A DNA stretch of 64,000 nt, from NCBI GenBank assembly GCA_036557885.1, contig DATBGS010000010.1, forward strand, positions 62,001-126,000. Reading direction: 5' to 3'. Of this stretch, positions 8,459 to 16,830 are shown piece after piece. Numbering within the stretch: position 1 is the stretch's first letter; each line of letters opens with the position of its first letter. The translations under genes were made by a program, and so were the position numbers. The notes beneath the pieces were generated by a model. The model was given only the letters and a program-made list of their open reading frames with translations. It did no database searches and had not been told where the DNA came from. This DNA is from DATBGS01 sp036557885 (GTDB lineage Bacteria > Chloroflexota > Ktedonobacteria > Ktedonobacterales > DATBGS01).

Positions 8459-9526
8459 TCAGTCGCTGGAACTCTCCAGGTATTTAGTGAGCAGTGTTCC
8501 TAGTGCTGCTACTGTGTCGCGGCGCAGACCGTAGACTTGATAGTTGCCCTCGCGCACCTGAATCAATCCAGCCTTGCGCAGTGCGGCTATATGATGGTGC
8601 ATCAGCGTCTTGCTCACCCCAAAATGCGTTGCCAGTTGTTGAAGCGTGGAAGGCTCGGCCTCTAGCCGCCGCAGAATGCGCAGGCGCGACTCATCACCCA
8701 GCGCTTTCAGAATGCGCACCAGGCGAGGAGGCGGGGTATCGCCCTCTGCTGTCATGCTTTCGTCGGAAACGGGATAGGCAATGATCTTGACTTCGTGATG
8801 ATCAAACCAGTGGATAATGGGGCGAATCACCACCGAGGGAATCAGCAGCACCTGGCGGATGCCTGGCTCTGGCACGTATTCCCAGCCGTTGGTGACGGTT
8901 TCAATCAGCCGCTCCACCGAAAGCGTCGGCGCGAGCAGCCGCGTGGCTTCAGCGTCGCGCTCCAGAATGGGCAGCAGGCGCGGCTCTTGCGCTTGAAATA
9001 CCTCCTGATACCACCGCTCCAAAATCTGCATGAGTTGGCTCATTATCTCGGCAGGCGTCAGAGGCAGGAGATGCGCAAGCGCGGCCTGCCAGGTCGCGTT
9101 ATCAGGATAGGAAGTCTGGAGGAATTGCTGCTGCGCCTCGTGGTCGCCCGCAGCAGCGGCAGCCATCACCGCTGGCGGCGTTGCCCGCCGGAAGTAGCGC
9201 ACGTAATAGCCCAGCAGCCGCAGCTTTACTTCCATCGCGTCAAGCGTCTTGAGGTAGGCCAGGAACGTTGGGACATCGCGCGGCTGGGGACATTCGTAGG
9301 CCGGGCTGATGAGATGCGCCCAGACCATATCGCAGTGCTGCGCAAATGCCTCAATATCCCCCAGCAGTTCTGGCGATGCCTGGGTGCGGATAGCATCAAA
9401 CCAGCCGGTGTCCACCTCATAGCTGGCGTGCCCACGCGCATCACTCCAGACGGCCAGGCTCAGCACAAACTCATAGGCCGGACAGGTATCAACTTGCAGC
9501 GACAGAGAAAGCGGTTGATGTGGCAT
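8459..9526 (-). CDS. ArsR-family transcriptional regulator with large N-terminal domain (DUF5937-like)
   Basis: 355 residues. The C-terminal 85 residues are an ArsR/SmtB winged helix (LVRILKALGDESRLRILRRL, then recognition region GVSKTLMHHHIAALRKAGLI). The first about 250 residues are the long uncharacterised domain seen in actinobacterial and Chloroflexi ArsR proteins. No metal-binding CxC motif is visible, so metal sensing is not supported. A perfect 12-bp inverted repeat lies between its -10 box and its start, which predicts autorepression. It is divergent from the MarR-GNAT gene. Confidence 0.87.
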   Translation of the reverse strand: MPHQPLSLSLQVDTCPAYEFVLSLAVWSDARGHASYEVDTGWFDAIRTQASPELLGDIEAFAQHCDMVWAHLISPAYECPQPRDVPTFLAYLKTLDAMEVKLRLLGYYVRYFRRATPPAVMAAAAAGDHEAQQQFLQTSYPDNATWQAALAHLLPLTPAEIMSQLMQILERWYQEVFQAQEPRLLPILERDAEATRLLAPTLSVERLIETVTNGWEYVPEPGIRQVLLIPSVVIRPIIHWFDHHEVKIIAYPVSDESMTAEGDTPPPRLVRILKALGDESRLRILRRLEAEPSTLQQLATHFGVSKTLMHHHIAALRKAGLIQVREGNYQVYGLRRDTVAALGTLLTKYLESSSD

Positions 9527-9544
9527 GTGTCTTCATCCATTTTT

Positions 9545-9572
9545 GTACTGTTCAATAGATATTGAACAGTAC
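9545..9572. promoter_or_regulatory. Operator palindrome for the ArsR gene
   Basis: GTACTGTTCAAT (9545-9556), 4-bp spacer, ATTGAACAGTAC (9561-9572): a perfect 12-bp inverted repeat immediately downstream of the -10 box of the minus-strand promoter. Position fits blocking of RNA polymerase by the ArsR product. Confidence 0.8.
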
Positions 9573-9574
9573 AA

Positions 9575-9603
9575 AGTATAGTGAATTACGGTGAGAAAGT
9601 CAA
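9575..9603 (-). promoter_or_regulatory. Promoter of the ArsR-family gene
   Basis: On the minus strand TTGACT (9603-9598), 17-bp spacer, TATACT (9580-9575). Close to sigma-70 consensus. The transcription start would fall within the palindrome at 9545-9572. Confidence 0.8.
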
Positions 9604-9616
9604 GAGGAAGAAAGAT

Positions 9617-9655
9617 TTGCATCCAGGAAAATTCTCTGACTATAATCAGAGAATT
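9617..9655 (+). promoter_or_regulatory. Promoter and palindromic operator of the MarR-GNAT gene
   Basis: TTGCAT (9617-9622), 18-bp spacer, TATAAT (9641-9646). The -10 box lies inside a perfect inverted repeat AATTCTCTGA (9630-9639) / TCAGAGAATT (9646-9655). This fits autorepression by the MarR domain. The sequence differs from the ArsR operator 60 bp away. Confidence 0.75.
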
Positions 9656-9689
9656 AACGAGTCATCAGTAAGCAAGCCGGAGGTTGGAA

Positions 9690-10571
9690 ATGAACGTGCA
9701 GCAGATTCAGCAGGTGCGGAGCTTCAATCGCATCGTCACAGAGCGGGTAGGCGCCCTCAACGATCATTTCCTGGGACGAGATCACCCCCTGGGCGAAGCG
9801 CGGCTGCTGTGGGAGATTGGTACGGAAGGGGCCGAGATTCGCGCGCTGCGCAGCCGCCTTGGGCTTGATTCTGCCTATGTGAGCCGATTGCTGCGTTCTT
9901 TGGAAGGGCAAAACCTGGTTGAAGTTAAAGCCAGTACAGCCGATAAAAGGGTGCGCTATGCGTATCTCACAAAGGCCGGGCGCAAGGAGCGAGCAGAGCT
10001 TGATCGGCGGGCTGAAGAGTTTGCCCGTTCTCTTCTGGTGCCTTTAAGCGACGGACAGCGGACCAGACTTGCAGCAGCAATGAAAGAAGTTGAGCGCCTG
10101 CTCACTGCATCATTGGTGAACATCTCCATTGAAGACCCGGCCAACGCAGATGCTCAATGGTGCATCGGGCAGTATTTTGCCGAACTCAATACTCGTTTCA
10201 ATGCGGGTTTCGACCCTACCCTCGGTATTTCGGCGCATCCGCACGAACTGACGCCCCCGGCGGGTTTATTGCTGGTCGCCCGGCTGCGCCAGGAGCCGGT
10301 TGGCTGCGGTGGGCTGAAGCTGCACGCGAACGCGCCAGCGGAACTCAAGCGCATGTGGGTAGCCCCGCAGGTGCGTGGCCTGGGGCTGGGGCAGCGCCTC
10401 TTGCAAGAACTGGAGCGCCACGCCAGGGAAGCTGGCGTCACTGTCCTGCACCTTGAGACAAACGGCACGCTCACTGAAGCTATCAACATGTACCGACGCT
10501 CTGGCTATCAGGAAGTGGCAGCCTTTAACGATGAACCCTACGCTCACCACTGGTTCGAGAAGCGGGTGTGA
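9690..10571 (+). CDS. MarR-type regulator fused to GNAT acetyltransferase
   Basis: 293 residues from ATG 9690, with GGAGG at 9679-9683. Residues 1-150 are a MarR winged helix (DSAYVSRLLRSLEGQNLV recognition region, then ADKRVRY wing). Residues 155-290 are a GNAT domain with the acetyl-CoA loop R-G-L-G-L-G-Q-R-L at about 232 and the late strand IN-MYRRSGYQEV. Fused MarR-GNAT proteins are a known two-domain family; the acetyl acceptor is unknown. It is divergent from the ArsR gene, and its promoter contains a perfect palindrome. Confidence 0.93.
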   Translation: MNVQQIQQVRSFNRIVTERVGALNDHFLGRDHPLGEARLLWEIGTEGAEIRALRSRLGLDSAYVSRLLRSLEGQNLVEVKASTADKRVRYAYLTKAGRKERAELDRRAEEFARSLLVPLSDGQRTRLAAAMKEVERLLTASLVNISIEDPANADAQWCIGQYFAELNTRFNAGFDPTLGISAHPHELTPPAGLLLVARLRQEPVGCGGLKLHANAPAELKRMWVAPQVRGLGLGQRLLQELERHAREAGVTVLHLETNGTLTEAINMYRRSGYQEVAAFNDEPYAHHWFEKRV

Positions 10572-10665
10572 GCGGTGACAAGATGCTATGGGGTATGCTA
10601 TGGGAAAAAGCCGCATTCATCAAACATGATTAGCCCAGTGCTGTCGTGCGGAGGAAAGAAAAGCC

Positions 10666-12900
10666 ATGCAGACCCTTGCTTACGGCGAATTAGATGCCAT
10701 TGTTCATGCCACACACGGCGCCCCGTTTCGCGTGTTGGGGCCGCACCTGACGGATACCAGTACCCTGATCATTCGCGCCTTTCTCCCCCAGGCTTCGGCC
10801 AGGGCCACCGTTTCGGTGGAGATTGCTGGCGCCAGGACAACAAGCCACCAGATGGAGCGGGTGGCTCCAGAAGGATTATTTGAGCTTACCCTGTCCAGGC
10901 GCAAACAAATTCCCAGCTATCAGTTGGTTATCGCTGAGCCGGATGGCCGCGAGACGCGCCTGCACGACCCCTATGCCTTCCCGTTCATGCTGACCGACTT
11001 TGATCTGCAACTGCTGGGCGAAGGGCAGCATCACCAGGCATATCAGAAACTGGGCGCGCAGATGCGCGAAGTCAACGGGGTCAAAGGCGTCAATTTCGCG
11101 GTCTGGTCGCCCAATGCTCAACGTATCAGCGTGGTTGGCGACTTTAATCAGTGGGATGGGCGCCGCCACCCGATGCAGCGGCGCAACGACGGGGGCATTT
11201 GGGAATTGTTCATCCCTGATCTGGGCGCGAACGAGCGCTATAAGTATGCCCTTGCCTCCCAATATCAGGGGTATTACACCGAGCGTGCCGACCCTTACGG
11301 ATTCTATTCCGAGGTACGCCCGCTCACATCCTCGCTCACCTACGACCTGAGCCAGTATGGTTGGCAGGATGACGACTGGATGCGCACCCGCATTGTGAGC
11401 CAGGGGTTTGATCGCCCGCTGGCGATTTATGAAGTCCACCTGGGGTCGTGGCGACGCTCGCCAGAAGAGGGCGGGCGCTTTCTCACCTATCTCGAACTGG
11501 CCGAGCAACTCCCAGCTTATGTCAAGGAAATGGGCTATACGCATGTCGAGTTCCTGCCCATCTCCGAGCATCCGTTTGATGGCTCCTGGGGCTATCAGCC
11601 CGTTGGTATGTTCTCTCCCACCAGCCGCTTTGGGGCGCCGGATGACTTTCGTACCCTGGTGGACGCGCTGCATCAGGCGGGCATTGGCGTGATTCTGGAT
11701 TGGGTGCCAGGACATTTCCCCAAAGATGGGCATGGCCTGAACTATTTCGATGGCACCCATCTGTATGAGCACGACGACCCACGCATGGGCGAGCATACCG
11801 AATGGGGCACGATGATTTATAACTATGGGCGCAACGAGGTGCGCAACTTCTTGCTCTCTAACGCCCTGTTCTGGCTGAGCGAATATCACATTGATGGGCT
11901 GCGCGTAGATGCGGTGGCCTCCATGATCTACCTGGATTACGCCCGCAAACATGGCGAATGGCTACCCAACCGCTTTGGCGGACGCGAAAACCTGGAGGCA
12001 GTAGACTTCCTCAAGACCCTCAACACGCTGGCCCATCATTATCACCCCGGCATCCTGACCATCGCGGAAGAATCCACCGCCTGGCCGATGGTGTCGCGGC
12101 CCACGTATCTTGGCGGGCTGGGCTTTAGTTATAAGTGGAATATGGGCTGGATGCACGACCTGCTGGATTATTTCCAGGCTGACCCGATCTATCGCCGCTA
12201 TAAGCAGGACCGCATCACCTTCTCGCTGATGTACGCCTTCTCGGAAAACTTCATCCTGCCGCTTTCGCACGATGAAGTGGTGCATCTCAAGCATGCGCTG
12301 CTGGATAAGATGCCCGGCGACTTCTGGCAGCGCTTTGCCAATCTGCGGGCGCTGTATGGCTTTATGTATGGGCACCCCGGCAAAAAGCTGCTCTTTATGG
12401 GCGGCGAGTTTGGGCAGTGGAACGAGTGGGCGTATGATCGCAGCCTGGACTGGCACCTGCTGGACCACGAGCCGCACCAGAAGCTCCAGCGCTACGTGCG
12501 CGACCTGAACCGCCTCTACGCCACTGAGCCAGCTATGCACGAAATTGATACCAGTTGGGAGGGCTTCAACTGGGTGGACTTCCGCGATACGGATAACAGC
12601 GTGGTGGCTTTCTTGCGGCGGGCGAAAGACCAGGACGACTTCCTGCTCTTTGCCTGCAACTTCACGCCCGTCCCGCGCCATAACTACCGGCTGGGCGTGC
12701 CACACGCTGGCGTCTATCATGAAGTCCTGAACAGCGACGCTGGCGACTACTACGGCTCCAATGTGGGCAACATGGGCGCGGTCCATGCCGAAGACGTGCC
12801 TTCGCACTCGTATCCTGCCTCGCTCAGCCTGACGCTGCCGCCCCTGGCGGTGATCGTGCTGAAGCCGGAGCGGACGAAGAAAGAAGAAGAGACGGCGTGA
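10666..12900 (+). CDS. glgB: 1,4-alpha-glucan branching enzyme
   Basis: 744 residues, normal for GlgB. Order: extra N-terminal domain (1-110), CBM48 (about 115-225), GH13 catalytic barrel (about 240-630), C-terminal beta domain. Visible signatures: catalytic Asp in GLRVDAVASMIY, catalytic Glu in AEESTAW, and the LSHDEVVH transition-state Asp/His region. It transfers alpha-1,4 chains to alpha-1,6 branches in glycogen. GGAGG precedes the ATG. No other glycogen gene lies nearby, so it is not in a glg operon here. Confidence 0.97.
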   Translation: MQTLAYGELDAIVHATHGAPFRVLGPHLTDTSTLIIRAFLPQASARATVSVEIAGARTTSHQMERVAPEGLFELTLSRRKQIPSYQLVIAEPDGRETRLHDPYAFPFMLTDFDLQLLGEGQHHQAYQKLGAQMREVNGVKGVNFAVWSPNAQRISVVGDFNQWDGRRHPMQRRNDGGIWELFIPDLGANERYKYALASQYQGYYTERADPYGFYSEVRPLTSSLTYDLSQYGWQDDDWMRTRIVSQGFDRPLAIYEVHLGSWRRSPEEGGRFLTYLELAEQLPAYVKEMGYTHVEFLPISEHPFDGSWGYQPVGMFSPTSRFGAPDDFRTLVDALHQAGIGVILDWVPGHFPKDGHGLNYFDGTHLYEHDDPRMGEHTEWGTMIYNYGRNEVRNFLLSNALFWLSEYHIDGLRVDAVASMIYLDYARKHGEWLPNRFGGRENLEAVDFLKTLNTLAHHYHPGILTIAEESTAWPMVSRPTYLGGLGFSYKWNMGWMHDLLDYFQADPIYRRYKQDRITFSLMYAFSENFILPLSHDEVVHLKHALLDKMPGDFWQRFANLRALYGFMYGHPGKKLLFMGGEFGQWNEWAYDRSLDWHLLDHEPHQKLQRYVRDLNRLYATEPAMHEIDTSWEGFNWVDFRDTDNSVVAFLRRAKDQDDFLLFACNFTPVPRHNYRLGVPHAGVYHEVLNSDAGDYYGSNVGNMGAVHAEDVPSHSYPASLSLTLPPLAVIVLKPERTKKEEETA

Positions 12901-12923
12901 GCGGAATCAAGTGTAAGTCTACT

Positions 12924-13252
12924 TAATTCATTCATTCAGCGCCGCGCAAGAGATGCAATAGGGGGTACGTGCGGCGCCATTTCGTTCTGCTTGAACTACG
13001 GCGCTTTTGCCTCTCCCTTTTTCATACTCGCTGTATGGTGGTGAGAGAGAGTACGCTGTCTTTCAGTAACGGGGGTGAAGAGTAGAAAATATATAAGGCT
13101 ATATGAAAGATTATTACCTTCTTCTACAAGAGCAGAGCGTGCTGGATTGCTCCAACAAACCCCGCCTATGTCGGAGTGATAGATATACCGCGCACATTCA
13201 CGCTGAATGAATGAATTATATATAGCCCAAATTGACATAATTCATTCATTCA
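12924..13252. repeat. Three copies of a 16-18 bp 'TAATTCATTCATTCA' module in a 388-bp intergenic region
   Basis: TAATTCATTCATTCAGCG at 12924-12941 is the exact inverted complement of 13201-13218. A third copy at 13237-13252 forms a perfect 16-bp inverted repeat with 13204-13219. The 12901-13288 gap is otherwise AT-rich with no supported gene. The two outer inverted copies could be ends of a 295-bp non-autonomous element, or the set could be regulator binding sites. Confidence 0.65.
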
Positions 13253-13288
13253 ACGCGCGTTGGCAGAAAGCCCTAACCAGCAGAGCGA

Positions 13289-13645
13289 TCAGGCCGGGAA
13301 GCAGCACAGCCGGACGCGCCCAGGCCGGGAGAGCATATAGCGCCAGGTGGCGCGTTGGGAGGGGGCATACCGCCATTCGTCCCACGCAAACTCTGTCTGG
13401 CGCTGCCACGCCTGATACTCCGCCAGATACAGGTGAATCGCCTTGAGGGAAGCAAAGTGATAGATGTCTCCCGTCGGGTGCTCAATCAGGTAGAACTTGC
13501 CGCGCAGCCCCGGCACGCGATACTCCTTGTGCAGCCCAAAGGCGGTGGGATCAATTCCGCTGGCGCGCAGGGCCGAGATTGCCTGCAATTTGCGACGGCT
13601 GTAGCAGAGGCGTTCCTGTTCGGTGACGTTCAAGCGGTGGCGCAT
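13289..13645 (-). CDS. Hypothetical protein, 118 residues
   Basis: I do not recognise a family. Start at ATG 13645 is chosen because AGAGGAAAG lies about 10 nt upstream; the longer frame upstream to 13903 has no ribosome site and odd composition. The protein is basic, without membrane segments, and rich in Tyr, Arg and Trp (e.g. HKEYRVPGLRGKFYLIEHPTG), suggesting a small globular or nucleic-acid-binding protein. It is followed on the same strand, far downstream, only by the repeat-rich gap. Confidence 0.5.
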   Translation of the reverse strand: MRHRLNVTEQERLCYSRRKLQAISALRASGIDPTAFGLHKEYRVPGLRGKFYLIEHPTGDIYHFASLKAIHLYLAEYQAWQRQTEFAWDEWRYAPSQRATWRYMLSRPGRVRLCCFPA

Positions 13646-13877
13646 TGGCGGCTCACTTTCCTCTTGCACTTGCGAACCCCACGCGCCATAGGCGATACTA
13701 AAGGTGCCAGCACGTGAGATTCTTAGCGGATGTTCCGGTTGGTTATCTCTCGCCGCTTGATTTACATCAGGCGGCGGGTTCTTTTTGTGGCAGCGTATTC
13801 CTCCTGGGAGGGAATCGTAGCTGGAGTATAGCATAGGTAGCGAGCGAATGCAAGCAAGGCATAGCAAGAAAGTCACG

Positions 13878-14837
13878 TCACGACGTTCTGTATAAAGCAA
13901 CAATTTCCCGCGCGGCGGCCATCACTCGTTCGCGCAGGGAAGGCGGCTCTAGCACCTCAATCTCCGCGCCAAAGCGCAAGACCTGTTCGCACGCTTCGTG
14001 TTCTTCCTCAAATTGCACGATGAGTCTGACCCAGCCATCGGCCTCTGGTGATTCGGCCTGCTCGATGCGCAGAGAGCGGGTATGGCGCAAACGAGCGTAG
14101 AGCGCAGGGGAGACGCGCACCGTTGCCGAGAAGCGCGGCAGGTTCGCTCGGAACTCGGCTGAGGAGTGCTCCCAATAGGCCGCCAGATCAAAACCTGATG
14201 GGCGCACACACAGTTCCTCCAACTGGCTAATCTCCTGAATGCGCGAGACACGATAGCTGCGCTGTTCGCCTTCAATCGCCGCCACCAGATACCAGACGCG
14301 CCCTTTGGCAACCAGCCCCAGCGGGTCGGCCACGCGCTCCACAATGCTGCCATTGCCCAGGCGATAGACAAAGCGCACCTTGCGCTCCTGCCAGATGGCT
14401 TCTTGCAGAGTGGGCAGCGCAGATACCTCTTCCTGCGTTTCATGCCAGCCCGCCGCATCCACGTATAACCGCTGGCGTGCCTCTTCTGCGGCACGGCGCG
14501 AGAGCGCGGGCATAGCGGCCAGCAGCTTGATGAACGCCGCCTCTGATGCCTGGTGCAAGCCCAGATCATTGAGCAGACGAGCGGGCTTTGCCAGAAAGAG
14601 CGATTGAATCTCCGCCTGATTTAGCCCGGTCAGGTTGGTGCGATACGCCTCCAGCAAGCGCCAGCCGCCGCCCGTCCCGCGCTCGCCCAGCACCGGAACG
14701 CCAGCCGCGCCCAGCGCCTCCATATCTCGATAGATGGTGCGCTCGGAGACTTCCAGCCGGGTAGAGAGTTCCCGCGCCGTCAGGGAGCGATGCACCTGCA
14801 AGAGCAACAAAATTGAGAGCAGACGATCTGCGCGCAT
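13878..14837 (-). CDS. YafY/WYL-type transcriptional regulator
   Basis: 319 residues from ATG 14837 (GAGG 5-6 nt upstream). N-terminal HTH_11 helix-turn-helix (MRADRLLSILLLLQ, recognition around SERTIYRDMEALGAAGVP), WYL domain at about 140-220 (GRVWYLVAAIEG), then a WCX C-terminal extension ending RERVMAAAREIVALY. WYL domains sense small ligands or nucleic acid. It is divergent from an LLM oxidoreductase, and a TGACA-N5-TGTCA palindrome lies between them, so it probably controls that gene and itself. Confidence 0.92.
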   Translation of the reverse strand: MRADRLLSILLLLQVHRSLTARELSTRLEVSERTIYRDMEALGAAGVPVLGERGTGGGWRLLEAYRTNLTGLNQAEIQSLFLAKPARLLNDLGLHQASEAAFIKLLAAMPALSRRAAEEARQRLYVDAAGWHETQEEVSALPTLQEAIWQERKVRFVYRLGNGSIVERVADPLGLVAKGRVWYLVAAIEGEQRSYRVSRIQEISQLEELCVRPSGFDLAAYWEHSSAEFRANLPRFSATVRVSPALYARLRHTRSLRIEQAESPEADGWVRLIVQFEEEHEACEQVLRFGAEIEVLEPPSLRERVMAAAREIVALYRTS

Positions 14838-14877
14838 AGGCACCTCTGTTTTCGTGCAACATATCTCTCTTCCAATA

Positions 14878-14892
14878 TGACAGCAGGTGTCA
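14878..14892. promoter_or_regulatory. Likely WYL-regulator operator
   Basis: TGACAGCAGGTGTCA, arms TGACA/TGTCA with a 5-bp centre, in the divergent region between the WYL regulator gene (minus) and the LLM oxidoreductase gene (plus). The assignment to this regulator is inference from position. Confidence 0.6.
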
Positions 14893-14907
14893 AGATATGG
14901 ATGGTAT

Positions 14908-14991
14908 GCTTGTAGCCCCGGCCTCCGCCGTGCCCTTCTGTCTTAGGGTGCCGGGGAACGTCCCGCCAGGGTCGGCGGGGCTACAAACGGC
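14908..14991. repeat. Dispersed GC-rich palindromic repeat, copy 1
   Basis: Starts GCTTGTAGCCCCGGC and ends GGGGCTACAAAC, with an internal interruption. It is a member of the family also seen at 17534, 23348 and 48032, here in the 5' region of the LLM oxidoreductase gene just after a possible extended -10 (TGGTATGCT, 14902-14910). Confidence 0.75.
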
Positions 14992-15016
14992 TGTTTTCTA
15001 TAAATGGAGGAATGCT

Positions 15017-15889
15017 ATGCGCTACGGCTTTGTGCTGCCCGGCGGCGATGCCCGTCTTGCGGCTGATCTGGCTGCGGAGGCAGAGGCGGCTGGCTGGGAT
15101 GGCATCTTTTACCCCGATTGTATCTCTATTGGCGACCCCAACAACCCCATGCCGCCAACCTATGACCCCTGGGTGGTGCTGACGGCGATGGCAATGCGTA
15201 CCGAGCGCGTCATCCTTGGCCCAATGGTGACGCCGCTCTCGCGCAGGCGTCCCTGGAAGGTGGCACGCGAGACGATGACGCTTGATCGTCTTTCCATCGG
15301 GCGGCTGGTACTGCCGGTTGGCCTGGGCGCATTGGATGATGACGGCTTTGGCAAGGTGGGCGAGGCAACTGACCGCAAAGCACGCGCCGAGTTGCTGGAT
15401 GAAAGCCTGGCAATTCTGGCGGGCCTCTGGAGCGGCAAGCCGTTTCGCTTCCAGGGCAAGCACTTTCATCTGGAGGAAATGACCTTCCTGCCCACGCCTG
15501 TGCAAACGCCCAGAATCCCCGTCTGGGTCGTGGGCGCCTGGCCGCGCTCAAAGTCTATGGAGCGCGTGCTGCGCTGGGATGGCCTCTTGCCCAATATCAT
15601 CAATGCCGATGGCTCCTTTGGCGAGACGACCCCAGAAAAGATTGGGGAGATGCGCCGCTTCATCGCTGAACATCGTCCACAGACAACCACGCCTTTTGAG
15701 ATTGTGGTAGAGGGCAGAATCCCCAACAACGACCCTGCCCAGATCAAGGCCGAGGTGCAGCCATTGGCTGAGGCAGGCGCCACATGGTGGATAGAAAGCA
15801 TGTGGTCTGCGCCCAACGGACCAGAAGACGCTCGCGCCCGTCTCCGCCTGGGGCCGCCGCGCCCGCCGTCATCAGAAAGCGATGGCTAG
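15017..15889 (+). CDS. LLM-class flavin-dependent oxidoreductase
   Basis: 290 residues from ATG 15017, with GGAGG 6 nt upstream; earlier in-frame ATGs lie in the palindromic repeat. The sequence follows the luciferase-like monooxygenase pattern: MRYGFVLPGGDA, AEAAGWDGIFYPDC, conserved PMVTPLSRRRPWKVARE, and GRLVLPVGLG. These enzymes use FMN or F420 to oxidise small substrates. Divergent from the WYL regulator, which probably controls it. Confidence 0.9.
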   Translation: MRYGFVLPGGDARLAADLAAEAEAAGWDGIFYPDCISIGDPNNPMPPTYDPWVVLTAMAMRTERVILGPMVTPLSRRRPWKVARETMTLDRLSIGRLVLPVGLGALDDDGFGKVGEATDRKARAELLDESLAILAGLWSGKPFRFQGKHFHLEEMTFLPTPVQTPRIPVWVVGAWPRSKSMERVLRWDGLLPNIINADGSFGETTPEKIGEMRRFIAEHRPQTTTPFEIVVEGRIPNNDPAQIKAEVQPLAEAGATWWIESMWSAPNGPEDARARLRLGPPRPPSSESDG

Positions 15890-15988
15890 GAGAGAAGTAC
15901 CCCTCAGCGTCCTCTTTTTGATTCCTTGTACAAGATTATGGTATCTTGGTAAGGAAGCGCGTGTGCAATCTGGATCAGAAAAAGAAGG

Positions 15989-16678
15989 GTGCCGGCAGCG
16001 AAAAGTTTGTGGCGATTTTTTGAGAATATATGGTCTCTGCGACGCAGCATCGCCTGGGCTGCCGGTATCAGCATCACAGCGGTGATAGTCTCTTTTACCT
16101 TCGGCGCGCCCTCCCTGAGCACCAATGTTCCCCCGCCAAAACCGGTCTATCAGTCGCGTGCCGGGGCTATCGTTTTGACACCCACGCCCTCTGCCACGCC
16201 TTCTCCTAAACCCACAAACACATCGTCTGGTTCCAGTTCGTCTTGCCCGCCAGTTGCGGGCCAGGAAGATACCACTACCGAGGCATGGCTGCTCAATGCC
16301 GTCAACCAGGCACGCGCCAACGCGGGTCTTGCCGCCCTGACCATTGACCCGCTTATTCACGGCGAAGCCCTCATCCACAGCGGCGCCATGACGTGCTACG
16401 GGATGAGCCACTACGTTCCCCCTGGCACCACTCCAGAGACACGCATGAAAGCCGCTGGTGTCAAATATACCTGGGCTGGAGAAAACATCGGCTGGTCGGG
16501 ACGGGGCACCAGTATGGACAAAATTATGTGGCTCTTTAACACGATGATGGCCGAGCAGCCCCCCAACGACGGCCACCGCAAAAACTTCCTGAGTCCCCAT
16601 TTTACCCGCACGGGCATTGGCATTTATGTCGAAAAAGTCTCCGGGCGCCTCTGGCTCACCGAAGATTTTGCCGGGTGA
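15989..16678 (+). CDS. Secreted or membrane-anchored CAP (SCP/PR1) domain protein
   Basis: 229 residues from GTG 15989, the only good start since a stop lies at 15950. Residues 18-40 form a signal or anchor segment, 60-90 a Pro/Thr/Ser linker, and 95-228 a CAP domain. Visible CAP features: LLNAVNQARANAGL, SGAMTCYGMSHY with the conserved His, AGENIG, and late GHRKNFLSPHFTRTGIGIYV. Bacterial CAP proteins are extracellular, with poorly known function. The start is the weak point. Confidence 0.85.
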   Translation: MPAAKSLWRFFENIWSLRRSIAWAAGISITAVIVSFTFGAPSLSTNVPPPKPVYQSRAGAIVLTPTPSATPSPKPTNTSSGSSSSCPPVAGQEDTTTEAWLLNAVNQARANAGLAALTIDPLIHGEALIHSGAMTCYGMSHYVPPGTTPETRMKAAGVKYTWAGENIGWSGRGTSMDKIMWLFNTMMAEQPPNDGHRKNFLSPHFTRTGIGIYVEKVSGRLWLTEDFAG

Positions 16679-16830
16679 TGGGCGCTCGTCCCGATAGCCT
16701 GAAAGTACCGATTTCGCTTTCTGCTCCTCTTGCCCGTATCGAACCAGCCCTCCCTTCCGACTATTCCACTGTTTACGGTCCAATACATCATTGAGCTTGT
16801 TTAAGACAGGTATTTTTCAAGGAGTACGCA

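Noticed and set aside
8459..9526. Metal-sensing ArsR repressor
   Set aside because: No Cys-containing metal motif in the helix-turn-helix part; the long N-terminal domain points to another ligand.
10876..11952. Long antisense frame over glgB (and another at 11962-12807)
   Set aside because: Typical antisense frames of a GC-rich gene; no initiation signal and no recognisable protein.
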